Source of the DNA: Strigamia acuminata
Lineage: Eukaryota > Arthropoda > Chilopoda > Geophilomorpha > Linotaeniidae
Reading direction: 5' to 3'
Assembly (NCBI GenBank): GCA_949358305.1
Contig: OX442317.1
Coordinates: forward strand, 1,426,001 to 1,490,000
DNA length: 64,000 nt
The notes under the pieces are model-generated. The model did no database searches and was not told the DNA's origin. It saw only the letters and a program-made list of their open reading frames with translations. The position numbers were made by a program, and so were the translations under genes. Below are positions 43,380 to 55,699 of this stretch, piece by piece. Each line of letters starts with the position of its first letter. Positions within the stretch are counted from its first letter, which is position 1.

Positions 43380-43724
43380 AAATACATGGGACGCTGTATT
43401 CCCGCGTCTCTGGGCAGCGGCTCTCATTCCACGAACGTGTGCAGAAACGAGCTGAGGTTCTCACTCAGGTTGGTCAAGCTATATACAAATTACGATGAAT
43501 TATGTGTTCTAAATGTCACTTATCTGCATTTACATCGATGTCTAATCGTAGTCGACCTTGTTCATCCATTTCTTTTGCTTCGGTGCAAAATGAGGGACCA
43601 AAAACAGCGGACATCGACTTCAATTCATCTCGCTAGCAAATAAAATTCGATATTAATTCTATTCTAGTAATAGTTAAGTCCGAATTTTCCTACATTTTAG
43701 ACAATTCTTTCCGGAAATCTTTTA

Positions 43725-44390
43725 CTTTCTCTCACACGCCCTCGTCCAATTGCGTCGCAGCAAACGCGAATGAAATGATGTCTCTCTTGGAGCGACGTGT
43801 ACTTCGAAACGCTCACTTTCACCTTACTTCCTGTTGCTAGGACTAAATGCTTAGGAAACGCCGCCGTGCCGTAATTCCTGAGTTATAAATTTAAAAATAA
43901 ATTTAAATAAATAAATAAATAGATAAATAAATAAATAAATATTCTCATTTTCGTATTGCGTGTGTTTGCTGTCCTGGTCGTGCGTCTGTGCCTCGGATCG
44001 CGCGTTCTTCTGTTGATTGCTCGGAGTTTATTTATTTCTTTCTTCCTTCGTCGCTCAGTTTCTTCGAGGGTGAGACTTCAAAGCTTTCTTGCGTTTTCGC
44101 GGGATCCACGTCCTTGTGGGCTCGTTGGCACTTTCTCTCGCTTCAGCCGGCGATTTCTCACGTCCGTCCTTTCCTTTTTGCTCGGTAATAAGCCAGTAAT
44201 CGTTCCACGTCGTTCGATTCGAGCTTGAAATATGTTTCCAGCAGCTTTTTCCATCGTCGTCCGTCGCGCCTTCGATCACCATCGTCATTGGACCGGTGTC
44301 GAACGTGCTCCTAGAAGGTTCCTGCAAATAAATTAAAAAATTAAAATTAAATAAACAAAACAAACACGATCGGCCTGGACTTAATCTCTC
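43725..44390 (-). pseudogene. Duplicated block X with an unidentified conserved exon, copy 1
   Basis: Direct paralogue of 46550-47345. On the minus strand the exon at about 43990-44322 reads STFDTGPMTMVIEGATDDDG in one frame. Another frame gives KLLETYFKLESNDVERLLAY and YRAKRKERT, followed by EKSPAEARESANEPTRTW and PRKRKKALKSHPRRN. The frames differ between the two copies because this one has three extra bases near 44250. I do not recognise the family. The charged, Lys-rich end suggests a nuclear or cytoplasmic protein. This copy lacks about 140 bp present at 46770-46905. Confidence 0.45.
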
Positions 44391-44419
44391 TGCTATCCAA
44401 TTGAGAACTCCATAAAATT

Positions 44420-45245
44420 AAAAACTATTAAACAAAGTACCGAATGTATGTAAACATCAAATTCCACCTCTCTGGTCCGGCAGAAATCCAAATGTTGCAG
44501 CGATGCGTTTTGGCAACACAGAGGTAACTTCCGCATTCTGGTTTATATATTCAAGTTTAAGCAAAATGTATTCAAAATGTATTTAAAGTACACTTACAAA
44601 GTGATTATTTCTCCAACTGATCACGCCGATGGTACGCAATTTCCTGTACTAACTGTAGAGTTGGATAAATATAAATGAAAATCCTGAAAAGCAAAAACAT
44701 ATTTCAGTTCATCTATAATCGGAAAATTGAAACCAGTCTTATTCAAACTTATTTAGGAGAAAATTCCCCAATTCGTTATGCAAACTTGATTAATTCGTAT
44801 GAACAATGTCAATTTGACCCCAATAATTTAATATCGTTATAAAAGTAACGGAAAATATCAGATAAACTCAAATCCTAATCATTGAGATGTAGAAAATAGA
44901 GTATACAGTAAAGCTTGCATATCCTTTACAAAATCGTACTATTTACCTGAATGCTTTTAGTATTATTCATCAATATGTCCGTTAAAAGAATACATTTCCT
45001 TGTTGAATGCCAGCAGGAAGCATATCCATTGAATCCCCACACTGAAACCCTATTTAATAAATAAATATTTACCACAACAAAAATTAATAAATAAAAATAA
45101 ATATCTTACTTTGAAAAGCCTAAATCATGCAAATACGAAGGCAGACGAGTTTTGCATGAATCACCGATGTTTGTTTTCTCGAGAGAAAAATCTAAGCCTT
45201 TCATCAAGGACGACTACTCCGTCCTTGCTTTCATCGAAAGCGTCG
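44420..45245 (-). pseudogene. NRF-6-like fragment, copy B
   Basis: Paralogue of the 34.8-35.8 kb gene. The exons for CVPSxCS (about 44602-44660), CWHSTRKCI (about 44945-45040) and LPSYLHDLGFSK (about 45108-45200) are recognisable. About 275 bp corresponding to 34839-35112 are missing at a clean junction near 44480. It joins directly to TRIP12 sequence at about 45270, whereas in copy A about 900 bp separate them. Confidence 0.7.
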
Positions 45246-45269
45246 CAACCCGAATCCGTAGCGAGTTAG

Positions 45270-46556
45270 TTAAATCGTGAGATGTCACTTGATACTTGCT
45301 GATTCTTCGATACATCTTTTAGATGAGCTGTAAACCTCATATAAAACTGCAAACACCGATTTTATAAACGTTATTGCCAATTCCCTGTCGTCTTGCAAAC
45401 AGTCTATTCGAGAATCGTTACTCCGTAAACTGGAACAAAACAAAACAAAACAAAAATTCATTAAAACCACCGACATTTTTCAAAACCACTTTTTTGAATC
45501 ATTACCAGAACTAACTCCAAGATGATTGACTCGCCTTTGTACAGGCCTCGTTGTACCGGTGTCCTGTCCTCATTGATTTGCTGCATGGAATTGAAATCAA
45601 TTGTATAGGTTCGTATGGCCCATTGTAGAAAAGCTGATTTCGTCTTCACCAGATTGGTGAGCAGCCTAGCAAATAAACGTTTCTATACTGCAAACACACG
45701 TCCACCGAAACCAAACCACCTTACCTCTATTATCTTGCTATCAATGCTTATGTATGGGTGCCATAAGCCCCTATCATCTCTCCATTGCCAGATGACCGCA
45801 TCTTGAAGAGGTAGGTGCCAGCGGCTTACTTAACATACTATCGACTTGAAATATATTATCAATTCCCTGCGCAAATTCACTCCATTGAAACTACAATTAA
45901 GCCCGGTCTGCAACAAACTTACCCAATTAAAGATGTGATTTCGTGACGCTCCTACTAGTTCCACTTCCTCCTTACTCGTTTCCGAAGACCCCATGAGCAA
46001 GTAGCACAACGTATCTGCAATATCTAATCAAAAAAAAGTTATTCACACTCACGTAATATCATTTTATTTTCAAAGAGATTAATTAATACTTTGTTTGTGC
46101 AGTTTGACGGCCAACTCGGGACACTTGGCACACATCAACGACAACATGCGTATTACCATTATGTACCATTATGAATGTACCGGTACTGACAACTGGAGGA
46201 GAAACTAGCAGCTAAAATAAACAAAATCAATCGGTCCAATTATTAGTTAACCTGCAAGTTTCACGTCAAAACATTACCAGTTGTTGCACATTGTTCAGTA
46301 ATCGATGGCTAGCAATTTATTCCTGCAACACTTTCGGATCTTGCTGGTAATTATGGACCAGTCGGGAAAAAAAAGCATAAACAAACACTTTCTAAAGATT
46401 TCTTATCCTGATGAGTCAATCTGGCACTAAGTAAGGGCAAAGAATTGGCAACAAAATGGAATTCATCCGCGCTTATGTTCTGACAAACGTTTGCTGTCAC
46501 CGCTAGAGCCGCTCGCCGCTCGCCGAGCATTTATGGAGAAGATCTCTAAATACGTC
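45270..46556 (-). pseudogene. TRIP12: TRIP12-like ARM-repeat part, copy B
   Basis: Paralogue of 36780-37496 joined to 39605-40140, without the LTR insertion. Exons: 45725-46023 (DIADTLCYLLMGSS, and [20 protein letters not shown], of which copy A has lost eight codons), about 45570-45665 (TYTIDFNSMQQINEDRTPVQ) and about 45290-45432 (ELAITFIKSVFAVLYEVYSS). It shares with copy A the TAA codon (46317-46319), the eight-A frameshift and the 7-bp GCGAGCG duplication, and has its own 19- and 17-bp deletions. Homology to copy A ends near 46556, where block X copy 2 starts. Confidence 0.9.
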
Positions 46557-47500
46557 CTCATCCAATTGCGACGCAGCAAAAGCGAATGAAATGATGTCTC
46601 TCTTGGAGCGACGTCTACTTCGGAACGCTCACGTTCACCTTACTTCCTGTTGCCACGACTAAATGCTTAGAAAACGCCGCCGTGCCGTAATTCCTGAGTT
46701 ATAAATTTAAAAATAAATTTAAATAAATAGATAAATAAATAAATAAATAAATAAATAGTTAAATAAATAAATACAACTCGCAAACCAAACGTCCACTTGT
46801 TTTGACAGACAGCTTCACTGCATTGCGCATCACCATCGGTGACAGCTCACGAAATCGACGTCTGCGTCCAAACCTTTCCCTTTGCTGGCCATTTTAGCGA
46901 ACGAAATATTCTCATTTTCGTATTGCGTGTGTTTGCTGTCCTGGTCGTGCGTCTGTGCCTCGGATCGCTCGTTCTTCTGTTGATTGCTCGGAGTTTATTT
47001 ATTTCTTTCTTCCTTCGTCGCTCTGTTTCTTCGAGGGTGAGACTTCAAAGCTTTCTTGCCTTTTCGCGGGATCCACGTCCTCGTGGGCTCGTTGGCACTT
47101 TCTCTCGCTTCAGCCGGCGATTTCTCACGTCCGTTCTTTCCTTTTTGCTCGGTAATAAGCCAGTAATCGTTCCACGTCGTTCGATTCGGGCTTGAAATAT
47201 GTTTCCAGCAGCTTTTTCCATCGTTTCCGTCGCGCCTTCGATCACCATCGTCATTGGACCGGTGTCGAACGTGCTCCTAGAAGGTCCCTGCAAATAAATT
47301 AAAAAATTAAAATTAGATAAACAAAACAAACACGATCGGCCTGTACAGTACTTGATCTTTCTGCTATCCAATTGAGAGCTCCATCTCCCTCTTCTATGCT
47401 GAAACTCGCTCGAGCTCCATCTTCCGATCTCGAATGAAAAACCGAACAAAACAAAAAAGGAGAAAGAAAATTATCCATCCACCCCACTATGAAGTTCTGA
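46550..47500 (-). pseudogene. Duplicated block X with the unidentified exon, copy 2
   Basis: Direct paralogue of 43725-44390, here including a further 140 bp (46770-46905) and an upstream minus-strand exon segment at 47330-47449 (RSEDGARASFSIEEGDG or, in another frame, EIGRWSSSEFQHRRGRW). The conserved exon keeps KERTDVRNRRLKREKVP in one frame. Function unknown. Copies 1 and 2 flank the B duplication like the ends of a tandem unit of about 2.8 kb. Confidence 0.45.
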
Positions 47501-48034
47501 AACAATTAGTACAAAAATACTTGGCCCAAATAATAAAGCAAAAAACGCAAACTTTCAGTCATCTAACATTGGCAAAGAATGTGTTAATGACAAATTAGAC
47601 AAATGATTTTTTTTGGAGGAATCATCAACCTAGATTCCTATCTACGAGGAGAACAATCGTGCTGTGCACTCAACAAGAAAAAAAGAAAACGTCCGTTATG
47701 TATTACAGTCAGCAGTTTGTTACATATTGGCGGATATGCAACAAATAGTGCTGACTATCAATAAACAAACAAGCATGTGTTCATTACGTATCCGCCAATA
47801 CGTAACAAACACAGACTCGGTTATTCTACATAATCGGCTGTTTTCAGTTTAATCCTGTGAAGGACACCGCACGATTGTTTTCACTCGGGCGAAAGGAATG
47901 CAAGTCGAAATCCTAGACAAAATCCAATTAAAAATAAAAGTGTGAAATTTTGCGTTGAACTAATTCCTCGGGAACTTATTTTCGATGCATTTCTCTTGGA
48001 AAAGAATGACGTTGAGACGATTCCTTGGAGACAC

Positions 48035-48245
48035 CACCGAGGAGACGAACTACGAGAGGACGCACTTACATAGAACCAGTACATTCGTAGAAACGAAACT
48101 ACTCTGTGTAGGTCGTTCGGTTTAGATACGAGCTGCACGGAGACTTACTCCGAGAGACGCACTTACATAGAACTAGTACATTCGTAGAAACGAAACCACT
48201 CTGTGTACGTAGTTCAGTCTAGATACGACATCCAGAACGAAATCC
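48035..48245. repeat. Tandem duplication of about 105 bp
   Basis: Two copies (about 48040-48135 and 48140-48235) share GACGCACTTACATAGAAC, AGTACATTCGTAGAAACGAA and CTCTGTGTA. No coding exon supported in 47500-48750. Confidence 0.75.
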
Positions 48246-48875
48246 AATGGCAGCGAACTCCGTGGATACGAAACGACGAAAGCAATTCCGTGGAGGTGAG
48301 CAGTATGAACACCGACGAAACCAGTTCCCTGGAAACAAACGAATACCCACGAAACCAATTCCGCAAAAACAAATTATGCAAAAACTAGTAAAAAATTAAA
48401 GTCAACCCATTTTGTTCGGTTTTTCATTCAAAAACATCAATTTCAATGTTTGAAAATATTTGTTCACTGTCCATCTGTTTATAGAAACACCAAAAAAAAA
48501 TAAATACAAACTTTGAAATGTGGAATTTTGCACAAAATGTATTATCGCCTACCTGAAACCTTTCATTGCTTGGACTAATAAAAGTTTGAAAACTATCTCA
48601 ACTTAGTAATAATAAACTACATCGTCCATTAGTGGGTTGGGTTGTAAAATAATGATTTATTCAATTTCTCTTCTGCTGAGTCAGTCTGAAAAAGAAATTG
48701 TCAAAGATTTAAAAAAATCAATAGAAAATTAAATAAAAACCTAAACATACTATCAGTGAAGGTTAAGAAGTGTGAGATAATAGATAAGAAGTGAGGAAGG
48801 AGATAAGTAGAGCTGAGGAATAAGAATTTGTCCAAATTTGCCAAAACCCTCTCCCCAATTCCACCCACAACTCAC

Positions 48876-51451
48876 GTAATTGCAAATCCGTCCAATAAAT
48901 AAAATGTCGATCAACAGTAATCGAAAAAGGATAAATCGTTGCGGAAATAATCACTTCCCTCCGACTTCCATTCAAATCCGACCGCTCGATCTTCTCCCTC
49001 ACCGCATCCGTCCAATACAACTTCCCATCCTCGTAATCAATCGCCAAACCGCTCGGTTGCGTCAAATTGGCATCAATTATCGCCACCTTGTTATTTCCGG
49101 CCCCAATCGGTGTAATACATCATCCTAAACAAAAAAAAAACACAATCAATCCACCCATTTCAACACCAATCAACGTTAATTACCCGTGGCAGGGATCCAA
49201 CACAATGGCCCTCGGTCGCTCCACTCTGGTTATCATCACTCGTTGGCTGCCATCTTTGTTAATGACGAAAATGCTTTGGTTGGCCGAGTCGGTCGGGTAC
49301 ACTTTTTTCGACGTCCAGTCAAACGCGTTATAACCATCATCAACTTCATCGTGAAAATCGTCGATGAAATTATATAACGTGTCAAAATTAGGTGCATTCA
49401 TATCCCTTATTATTTTCTTAGAAGTGAAATTCAGGCCTTGATCAAAATTTCTTTTGACCTTTCTCGTTTCGTAGCTGATTTGCTGATTTATCAATTTAAT
49501 CAACTCCGAATTCGGATCGCTCGGTGTCTCACTGGTTTCACCAATTTTCGCTGCGAACAATGCTTTGTGGGCCCAAGATTCGGTATTCTTGTTGTTACGG
49601 ACGTCTTGTTGGAAATCTTCGTAGAATTCTCCCTGCATCTCGCGTGTTTCATTCACGATACTTTCAAGACCTGTTACTCGTATTCCTTCAGAAGAGTTGG
49701 AATCGACTTCACTTTCGACTTCTTCTTCATCCTCGGCGCTACTTGAGTTCGCTTCAGAGTGGACTCTCTCAACTCTGTCTTTTTTCTCTCCTTTCTTTCG
49801 GAGGATTGGCTATTCCCTTCTCTGCTTGTTCGTACATGATCTTGTTTTTAACTTCTTCTTCGTTGGCGCTACTTGAGTTTGCTTGAGAGTGGACTCTCGA
49901 CTCTTTGTCTTTTCGGCAGTCGTTCCTTTGATAGTTCGGCATTCCACTTCTCGGCTTGATCAGTGGCAATTTTCATTACACGCTCCATTTCCTCAAAAGG
50001 GTTCTTTTCGGGGTCATAATCTATTTTTTGTAGCAGCGCCAGCCTCGTTACTATTAAAATTATTGTCATTTGTAGTTAAAACGGGTCAGGTTGCGGTGTA
50101 TTGCTACGCTGTCTCCGTTCTTGATCGAGGCGATCTTTTTCTCGTTCTTCAAAGCGAATTTTTTTTTTTGTTTGGCTATTTGACGATTTGCCGTTTGTCG
50201 ATCTGCAGCTTGTCGGTCTGCAGCTTTATTAACGCGGTTAATTAAATCCAGTTGCCGTTCGTTCTCGTTTTCCAGATCGTCGTCGTTATCGGATTGTTCT
50301 CGGAGATTTCGGATGGGTGTGTTCCGTCCTCCTTCTTCTTTTTTATATACTGCACCCATTGCGGTATTTTTCTCGTACAAGTACTGCACCCGCATCGATA
50401 TTCGGTTGGCGAGCACGTGTGGACAGCTGAAACGATCACAAGTAACGATATAATCATCTTAAGAAATCGAAAAACATCAATAAGTCGATGAAAACATAAA
50501 AAAAATGATGAAAACATTTAAAACCAGGTTTCTGTCTTCCCGTTCCCACCTTTTTTTAATTCCCTGTTCCCGGTACCAAAATGGTGGAAATCGGTACTCT
50601 TGGTGCAATAATTATTTTCGATGATTTTAATTGAATTTTCACTATTTTAGGCGTTTTTAAATTAATTTTTCATCATTTTAGACATTTTTAATTGATTTTT
50701 CACAATTTTAAGCATTTTTTGGTTGCATTTTTAATCGTTTTAGGTTTAGACGTTTTCTTGCTAGATTTTTCTTTGTTTTAGATGTCTAACCAATGAAATA
50801 TCCTTCAAAAGACATCTAAAACAATGAAATATTCATAAAAAAAACGTATAAAACGACTAAATATGCATCAAAGGATATCTGAATTGAAGAAAAATCGATA
50901 AAAATATGTTTGAATTTTAAAAAATTGGTGAAAACATTTTAAAAATCGGTGAAAAAATTTTAAAAATCGATGAACATATTAAAAAAATTGATGAAAACGT
51001 TTAGAAAATGGGTTGGCGTACAGCAAAAGTCGGGTAATTCGTCGGTGTCGTCGCCGCAGTCGTCGCTGTTGTCGTAGACCATGAGCCGCGCGATGCATTT
51101 GCCGTTGCCGCACGCGAATTTCGTGTCGTCGCAGGTCGAGTTGATGGCTAGAAAATCGTTTTGGGTGCGTTAGTTCGTGTGGTTTGACGGTGGGGGGGTC
51201 GAGACACTTACAAACACACATTCGGCCTTCGTTGACTATCTTGTAGGAGGTGTTGCAGAGACATTCGACGGCGCCGTTGAGGCCTGGGTGGCAGGATTGT
51301 TCGCAGCCGCCGTTGTTGAGGTTGCAGGGGTTCACGTGGCACGTTTGTCTGGCGGGTGAGAAGATGTGCACGTCGCGGGGGGATTCGTCTAGGCGTTTCA
51401 CCATTTCGACCATTCCGGCACAGGTGTGCTTTTCGGCTCTGTACACCCCGC
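48876..51451 (-). pseudogene. Second LRP1-family fragment
   Basis: Minus-strand exons. 51212-51451: end of a propeller ([15 protein letters not shown]) and an EGF ([20 protein letters not shown]). 51022-51147: LDLa ([34 protein letters not shown]) whose third Cys is Tyr. About 50230-50430: LDLa start (CSPTEYRCG). 49184 to about 49660: [20 protein letters not shown], with YPTD in place of YWTD, and [14 protein letters not shown]. 48876-49124: [20 protein letters not shown] and [13 protein letters not shown], with a frame change near 49100. Between EGF/LDLa and propeller lie 49660-50230, acidic coiled-coil-like frames (ERQLDLINRVNKAADRQAAD) that are foreign to LRP1. It is probably LRP1 or LRP2, but a fragment. 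Confidence 0.75.
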
Positions 51452-51479
51452 CTGGTGCGAAAAAAAATTAGATTGTGTT

Positions 51480-52350
51480 TAGAATACAGCAAGAAATTCA
51501 CAAATTTCGTCTAAATTCGTCAAAAATTTCTCGAATTTTGTTAGAATTAGAAAAATTTTTAAATTTAGTCAAAACTCGTCAAAATTCATCCAAAATTGAT
51601 AAATTTGATCAAAACTCGTCAAAATTGATAAAAAATTCACCAATTTGGTCAAAATTGATCAAAAAATTCACCAATTTGGTCAAAATTGAACAAAAAATTG
51701 ACAAGTTTGGTCAAAATTAAGCAAAAAATTCACAAATTTGGACAAAATTGATCAAAAAATTAACAAATTTGGTCAATTGAATAAAAAATTCACAAAATTG
51801 GTCAAAGTTGAGCAAAGAATTCACAAATTTGGACAAAATTGATAAAAAAAATTCACAAATTTGGTCAAAATTCGTCAAAAATTTCTCGAATTTTGTTAGA
51901 ATTAGAAAAATTTTTAAATTTCGTCAAAACTCGTCAAAATTCATCCAAAATTGATAAATTTGGTCAAAACTCGTCAAAATTGATAAAAAATTCACCAATT
52001 TGGTCAAAATTGATCAAAAAATTCACCAATTTGGTCAAAATTGAACAAAAAATTCACAAATTTGGTCAAAATTAAGCAAAAAATTCACAAATTTGGACAA
52101 AATTGATCAAAAAATTAACAAATTTGGTCAAAGTTGAGCAAAGAATTAACAAATTTGGACAAAATTGATAAAAAAATTCACAAATTTGGTCAAAATTGAA
52201 TAAAAAATTCACAAATTTGGTCAAAGTTGAGCAAAGAATTAACAAATTTGGACAAAATTGATAAAAAAAATTCACAAATTTGGTCAAAATTGAGCAAAAA
52301 ATTAACAAATTTGGTCAAAATTTATCTAAAAATTCACAAATTTAGTAAAA
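51480..52350. repeat. AT-rich tandem array, unit about 30 bp
   Basis: Many copies of a unit like AAATTTGGTCAAAATTGATC plus AAAAAATTCAC, including a longer internal duplication (about 51485-51720 and 51840-52075). 78-81-codon frames on both strands are artefacts. Confidence 0.9.
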
Positions 52351-52513
52351 ATTCATCGAAAAATAGGCCGATTGTTGAGTCAAATGCAATTGCAAAATTG
52401 TGATAATCGCCTCATCACAAAATCGTGATGTTTGTAAAATTTCAAAATCGTGATAATTGTACAATCGCAAAATCGTTTCATTATCGAAACCCCTGACTGA
52501 AACTTTAAACTTA

Positions 52514-53715
52514 CATGTCGTCGGCGTCGTCCTGTGTTGACCAGTCGTAATTTTGTCCAAATAATTGATTGTCAGCATTGATTACGGTATTTGTGGTGGG
52601 AACACAGACTGGAGTTTCACGGCGCTGAATTTCCGGTGGAGTTGAAATTGATTTGGCAGTGCGAAATTCTTTTTCCGGAAAATTTCCGATTTTAGTTCCA
52701 AGTAAATTTTCGTGTAAATTTTTACATAAATTTCCCGTTGAACTTTTAGATAAATTTTCGGTTGATTTTTTAGCTAAAATTTCAGTTGAATTTTGAACTA
52801 AATTTTGGGTTGAATTTTGAGCTAAAATTTCAGTTGAATTTTGAGCTAAATTTTGGGTTGACTTTTTAGCTAAATTTTGGGTTGAATATCTAGCTAAATT
52901 TTCGGTTGAATTTTGAGATGAATTTTTGGTTGGGTTTTCTGGGTAATATCCGGAATATTTTCCCTCGTATTTTCCGGTTTTAGTTGCATTTCCACCTGGT
53001 GTCAATTCGGTGAATACTTGCGGCGCTTTGGTCAAGGAAAACGAATCTTCCTCGACTGCAATAAAGTCCTCGTTTTTGCTGTAAAAATACTCGAAAACTG
53101 TCGAGATTTTCCGCAGCGTTTCGACATCACGTTGGAAATCCTCAAAATCAAACTGCAGGAAAGCGATAGTGCCAAAATGAATTTGCACTTTCCCATGTTG
53201 CACGAAATTCGCATGGAAAGATCGGTCCGGCAAATATCCCTGGATTTTGAAATTGCTCGAAATCTTCAAAATAAACAAACAAACAAACAAATTAATTAAT
53301 TAAGAAATTGTTAACAAATAAAGAAAAATTTATACGGGTACTTTTAAAGGCTGGGGTAGGAGATTATCGCTACGGAATTGGACCTCCCACTTCGATCCCT
53401 TCCCAATCACTTGCAGGTGTCCTTCATGACTCGACGTCATATCACACGCAACTCCCTGGAATACTCTGCAGAAACTTCCTTTTCCGTATACGGACAACGT
53501 CCCAAAGAAGTTCCGCATCCACGATGGCGGTTCCATCTTCCTGCGACGTCTGAAACCGAAACGTGATAAAATAAAGATAAAAACAATAATTAAATCATTT
53601 ACTTCACTGCAGGTATCCTTTGACCAGCCATTCAGCGTCGAAAGTGAATTTATTAAATATCGGCAGACAGAAGCGTTTTAATCCGGATTTTCCTATGTCA
53701 ACGCAGGCATCATGA
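52514..53715 (-). CDS. Unrecognised, possibly secreted protein with 8-residue tandem repeats
   Basis: Minus-strand exons: about 53615-53715 (ACVDIGKSGLKRFCLPIFNK, TFDAEWLVKGYLQ), 53336-53560 (RKMEPPSWMRNFFGTLSVYG, CRVFQGVACDMTSSHEGHLQ) and 52514 to about 53270 (SNFKIQGYLPDRSFHANFVQ, FLQFDFEDFQRDVETLRKIS). The last contains nine or so 8-residue units of the form NSTENLA/KSTQNLA at about 52725-52950 and ends QNYDWSTQDDADD. The repeats are Asn/Ser/Thr-rich with many N-x-S/T sites. I know no family for it. Reading frames are long and join at plausible splice sites, so it may be a real gene. Confidence 0.5.
52725..52950 (-). repeat. In-frame 24-bp minisatellite
   Basis: Units of 24 bp coding (N/K)STxNLA(Q/K), kept in frame within the gene above. 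Confidence 0.85.
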
Positions 53716-53799
53716 CTTTATCAAAAAGGCGGAAAATCTCCGTCTGGTGAGAAAACGTCAAAGTTTACTCACGACCGGTCCATCTAAAAGTAGTACCGG

Positions 53800-54640
53800 A
53801 AACAAAAATCACTTGAAAAAAATCCGAAAATGTTGAAAAAAGTTCGAACTTATTAAAAATCGTCGATTTTTCTTTCACATTTCAATTAATCAATAAAGAA
53901 TCAACTTTAGTCTCGTTTTAATAAACTGCAGTGTTTGCAGTTGCACAGTTGTCAAGTGTTGAAAAATTACGAATTTAATTGTTTCACATTGTTGAGGGTT
54001 ACCGTGTGCATAAATCCATATCGGAAGCACAAACGGTGAACAATTAGCTTGTCAAATTGAGATATACTCCCTGTCCCTGTATTCCAAATTTGCAATTACT
54101 TCCATAAACACGAGGACACGTTGAGCTTGTAACATGAAAATTTGAGTGACTTCTTCGAGGGCGTCGACAATGTTGGTGATAATCACTGGATAACAACAGT
54201 GAAAGGTTTTGTTTTAATATTTTGTGTTTTTGTAATTAGTTTAATTGGAAAAGTACTAGAATTGTGGAGTGATGTGGTATGAATCGTTTTGTCAGAGAAT
54301 TGATTTTGGCGTCATAAAAAATGGTTTTATTATCAATTTTGTGTATCCTATAAATATTACACTTGAATCAGTATATTGGCTAAGAGAAGAAAACAAACGG
54401 CCAGTTGATCGTGGTTGCTAAATAATGAGAGAATGCGATCAACGAACTGTTATTTTTTTTAAATCAATTAAAACATTAGTGATTGAATATCTGTTAAAAA
54501 TCGATTTCAAATTGATTAGTTTAGTTAGAAATTGATTAATTTGATTAAAAACTAATTTATTTGATTAAAAATAGATTTATTTGGTTAAAAATAGATTTAT
54601 TTGGTTAAAAATTGATTAATTTAGTTAAAAATTGATTAAT
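53800..54640. other. AT-rich non-coding stretch
   Basis: No exon seen. 54520-54640 holds five or six units of TTGATTAAAAATTGATTAAT-like sequence. Confidence 0.6.
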
Positions 54641-54644
54641 CGCG

Positions 54645-54870
54645 GTCCCATTTAAGCGCCGGGCAGTCATCGACGATTGACAGAATTGGCGCCGGCCCCG
54701 ATTAAGCGCCGGATCCCCAAGAATCGCCGATTTTTTTTACTAAAAATCCGTGATTTTAACGGAAAAATCACCATTTTTCGCGTATGCGCCGGACCCGAAT
54801 AAGCGCCGGGTTTCATTTAGGCGCCGTTGGGGGCGGCTCAAAAAAAAAATTTTAACGCTCGGGCTTTTAA
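54645..54870. repeat. GC-rich repeat with five AAGCGCCGG motifs
   Basis: The motif TTAAGCGCCGG or AATAAGCGCCGG recurs at about 54652, 54701 and 54799, with related GGCGCCG at 54688 and 54827. It sits in an island unlike its AT-rich surroundings. Possibly a pogo-like MITE remnant; ends are not defined. Confidence 0.5.
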
Positions 54871-54894
54871 ACAGGGTGGTACGGTATTCACTTT

Positions 54895-55692
54895 TTTCAC
54901 ACAAATTCTAGTTATTGTTTTGGCAACAAATTATTCACTCCCCATCTTTGACCCATTTTAGCCCCAAGAAAAACTTAAAGTCCCGCAACTAAAAATATTG
55001 TTCCCCCCTAATGTTTATTCCCCCGAATAAAAGGTTTTACACCCAACATTTTCCCCCCAATTATTGCCAAAGTACCCCAATTCATAATTTTAGTTTTATT
55101 TCGTACACAATGTTCACTTAACATTCGATGGGCATCCTCGATGGTGTTTCTGACTGATGGGTACAGTTTTGTCTGTGGTGGTAAAACAATCATATCTTGC
55201 AAATGTACATCTTTGCAAACACAAGGCATGTGCAAGTTCCAGTCATCGTTTTCAATCTGTCATGCCATAAATAATTTTTTGAACACATATGACTTGGGCA
55301 TCCAGTGCCTGACCAAAAATCATTTGTGGCATATCAAGATTGAGAACAATGACTGAACCATGGAACACACAAATGCCCAGTGTTTGCAAAGGAGTATATT
55401 TGCAAGATATTGCTGACGTACCACCAAAGGCAAAAACTGTAGGCACCGATCAGAAACATCATCAAAAGATATGAAAGCATTGTGTTTACAATAAAAATAA
55501 AAATAAAAATTGGGGTACATTTGGCAATAATTAAGGTAAATATGTTGGGATGTAAAACTTCTACTCGGAAAAATAAACTATAGTTTTCTTGAAACTTTTT
55601 TGAGTTGGGAGATTTTAAGTCATTCTTGGGTGGAAAATGAGTCAAAGATAGAGGGTTATTAAGAGTCCTTTTTTGTGTGTAAAACCTCTGGC
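54895..55692. mobile_element. Foldback element: about 385-bp inverted arms, about 32-bp loop
   Basis: The left arm (about 54895-55279) and the reverse complement of the right arm (about 55312-55692) match over nearly their full length: AATTATTGCCAAA, GTACCCCAATT, TTTCTGA, ATATCTTGCAAAT and GCCATAAAT on the left each return on the right. The arms have diverged by perhaps 20-25 percent with small indels. A transcript would fold into one long hairpin. It is a foldback/MITE-type transposon or a hairpin-RNA locus. Antiparallel frames of 66-75 codons on both arms mirror one another and are not genes. Confidence 0.8.
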
Positions 55693-55699
55693 TTGTATC

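Noticed and set aside
51475-52308. Several 78-81-codon frames
   Set aside because: Repeat artefacts of the AT-rich tandem array.
55141-55446. Similar Cys-containing peptides on opposite strands
   Set aside because: Mirror images arising from the two arms of the foldback; neither has start context or splice signals of a gene.
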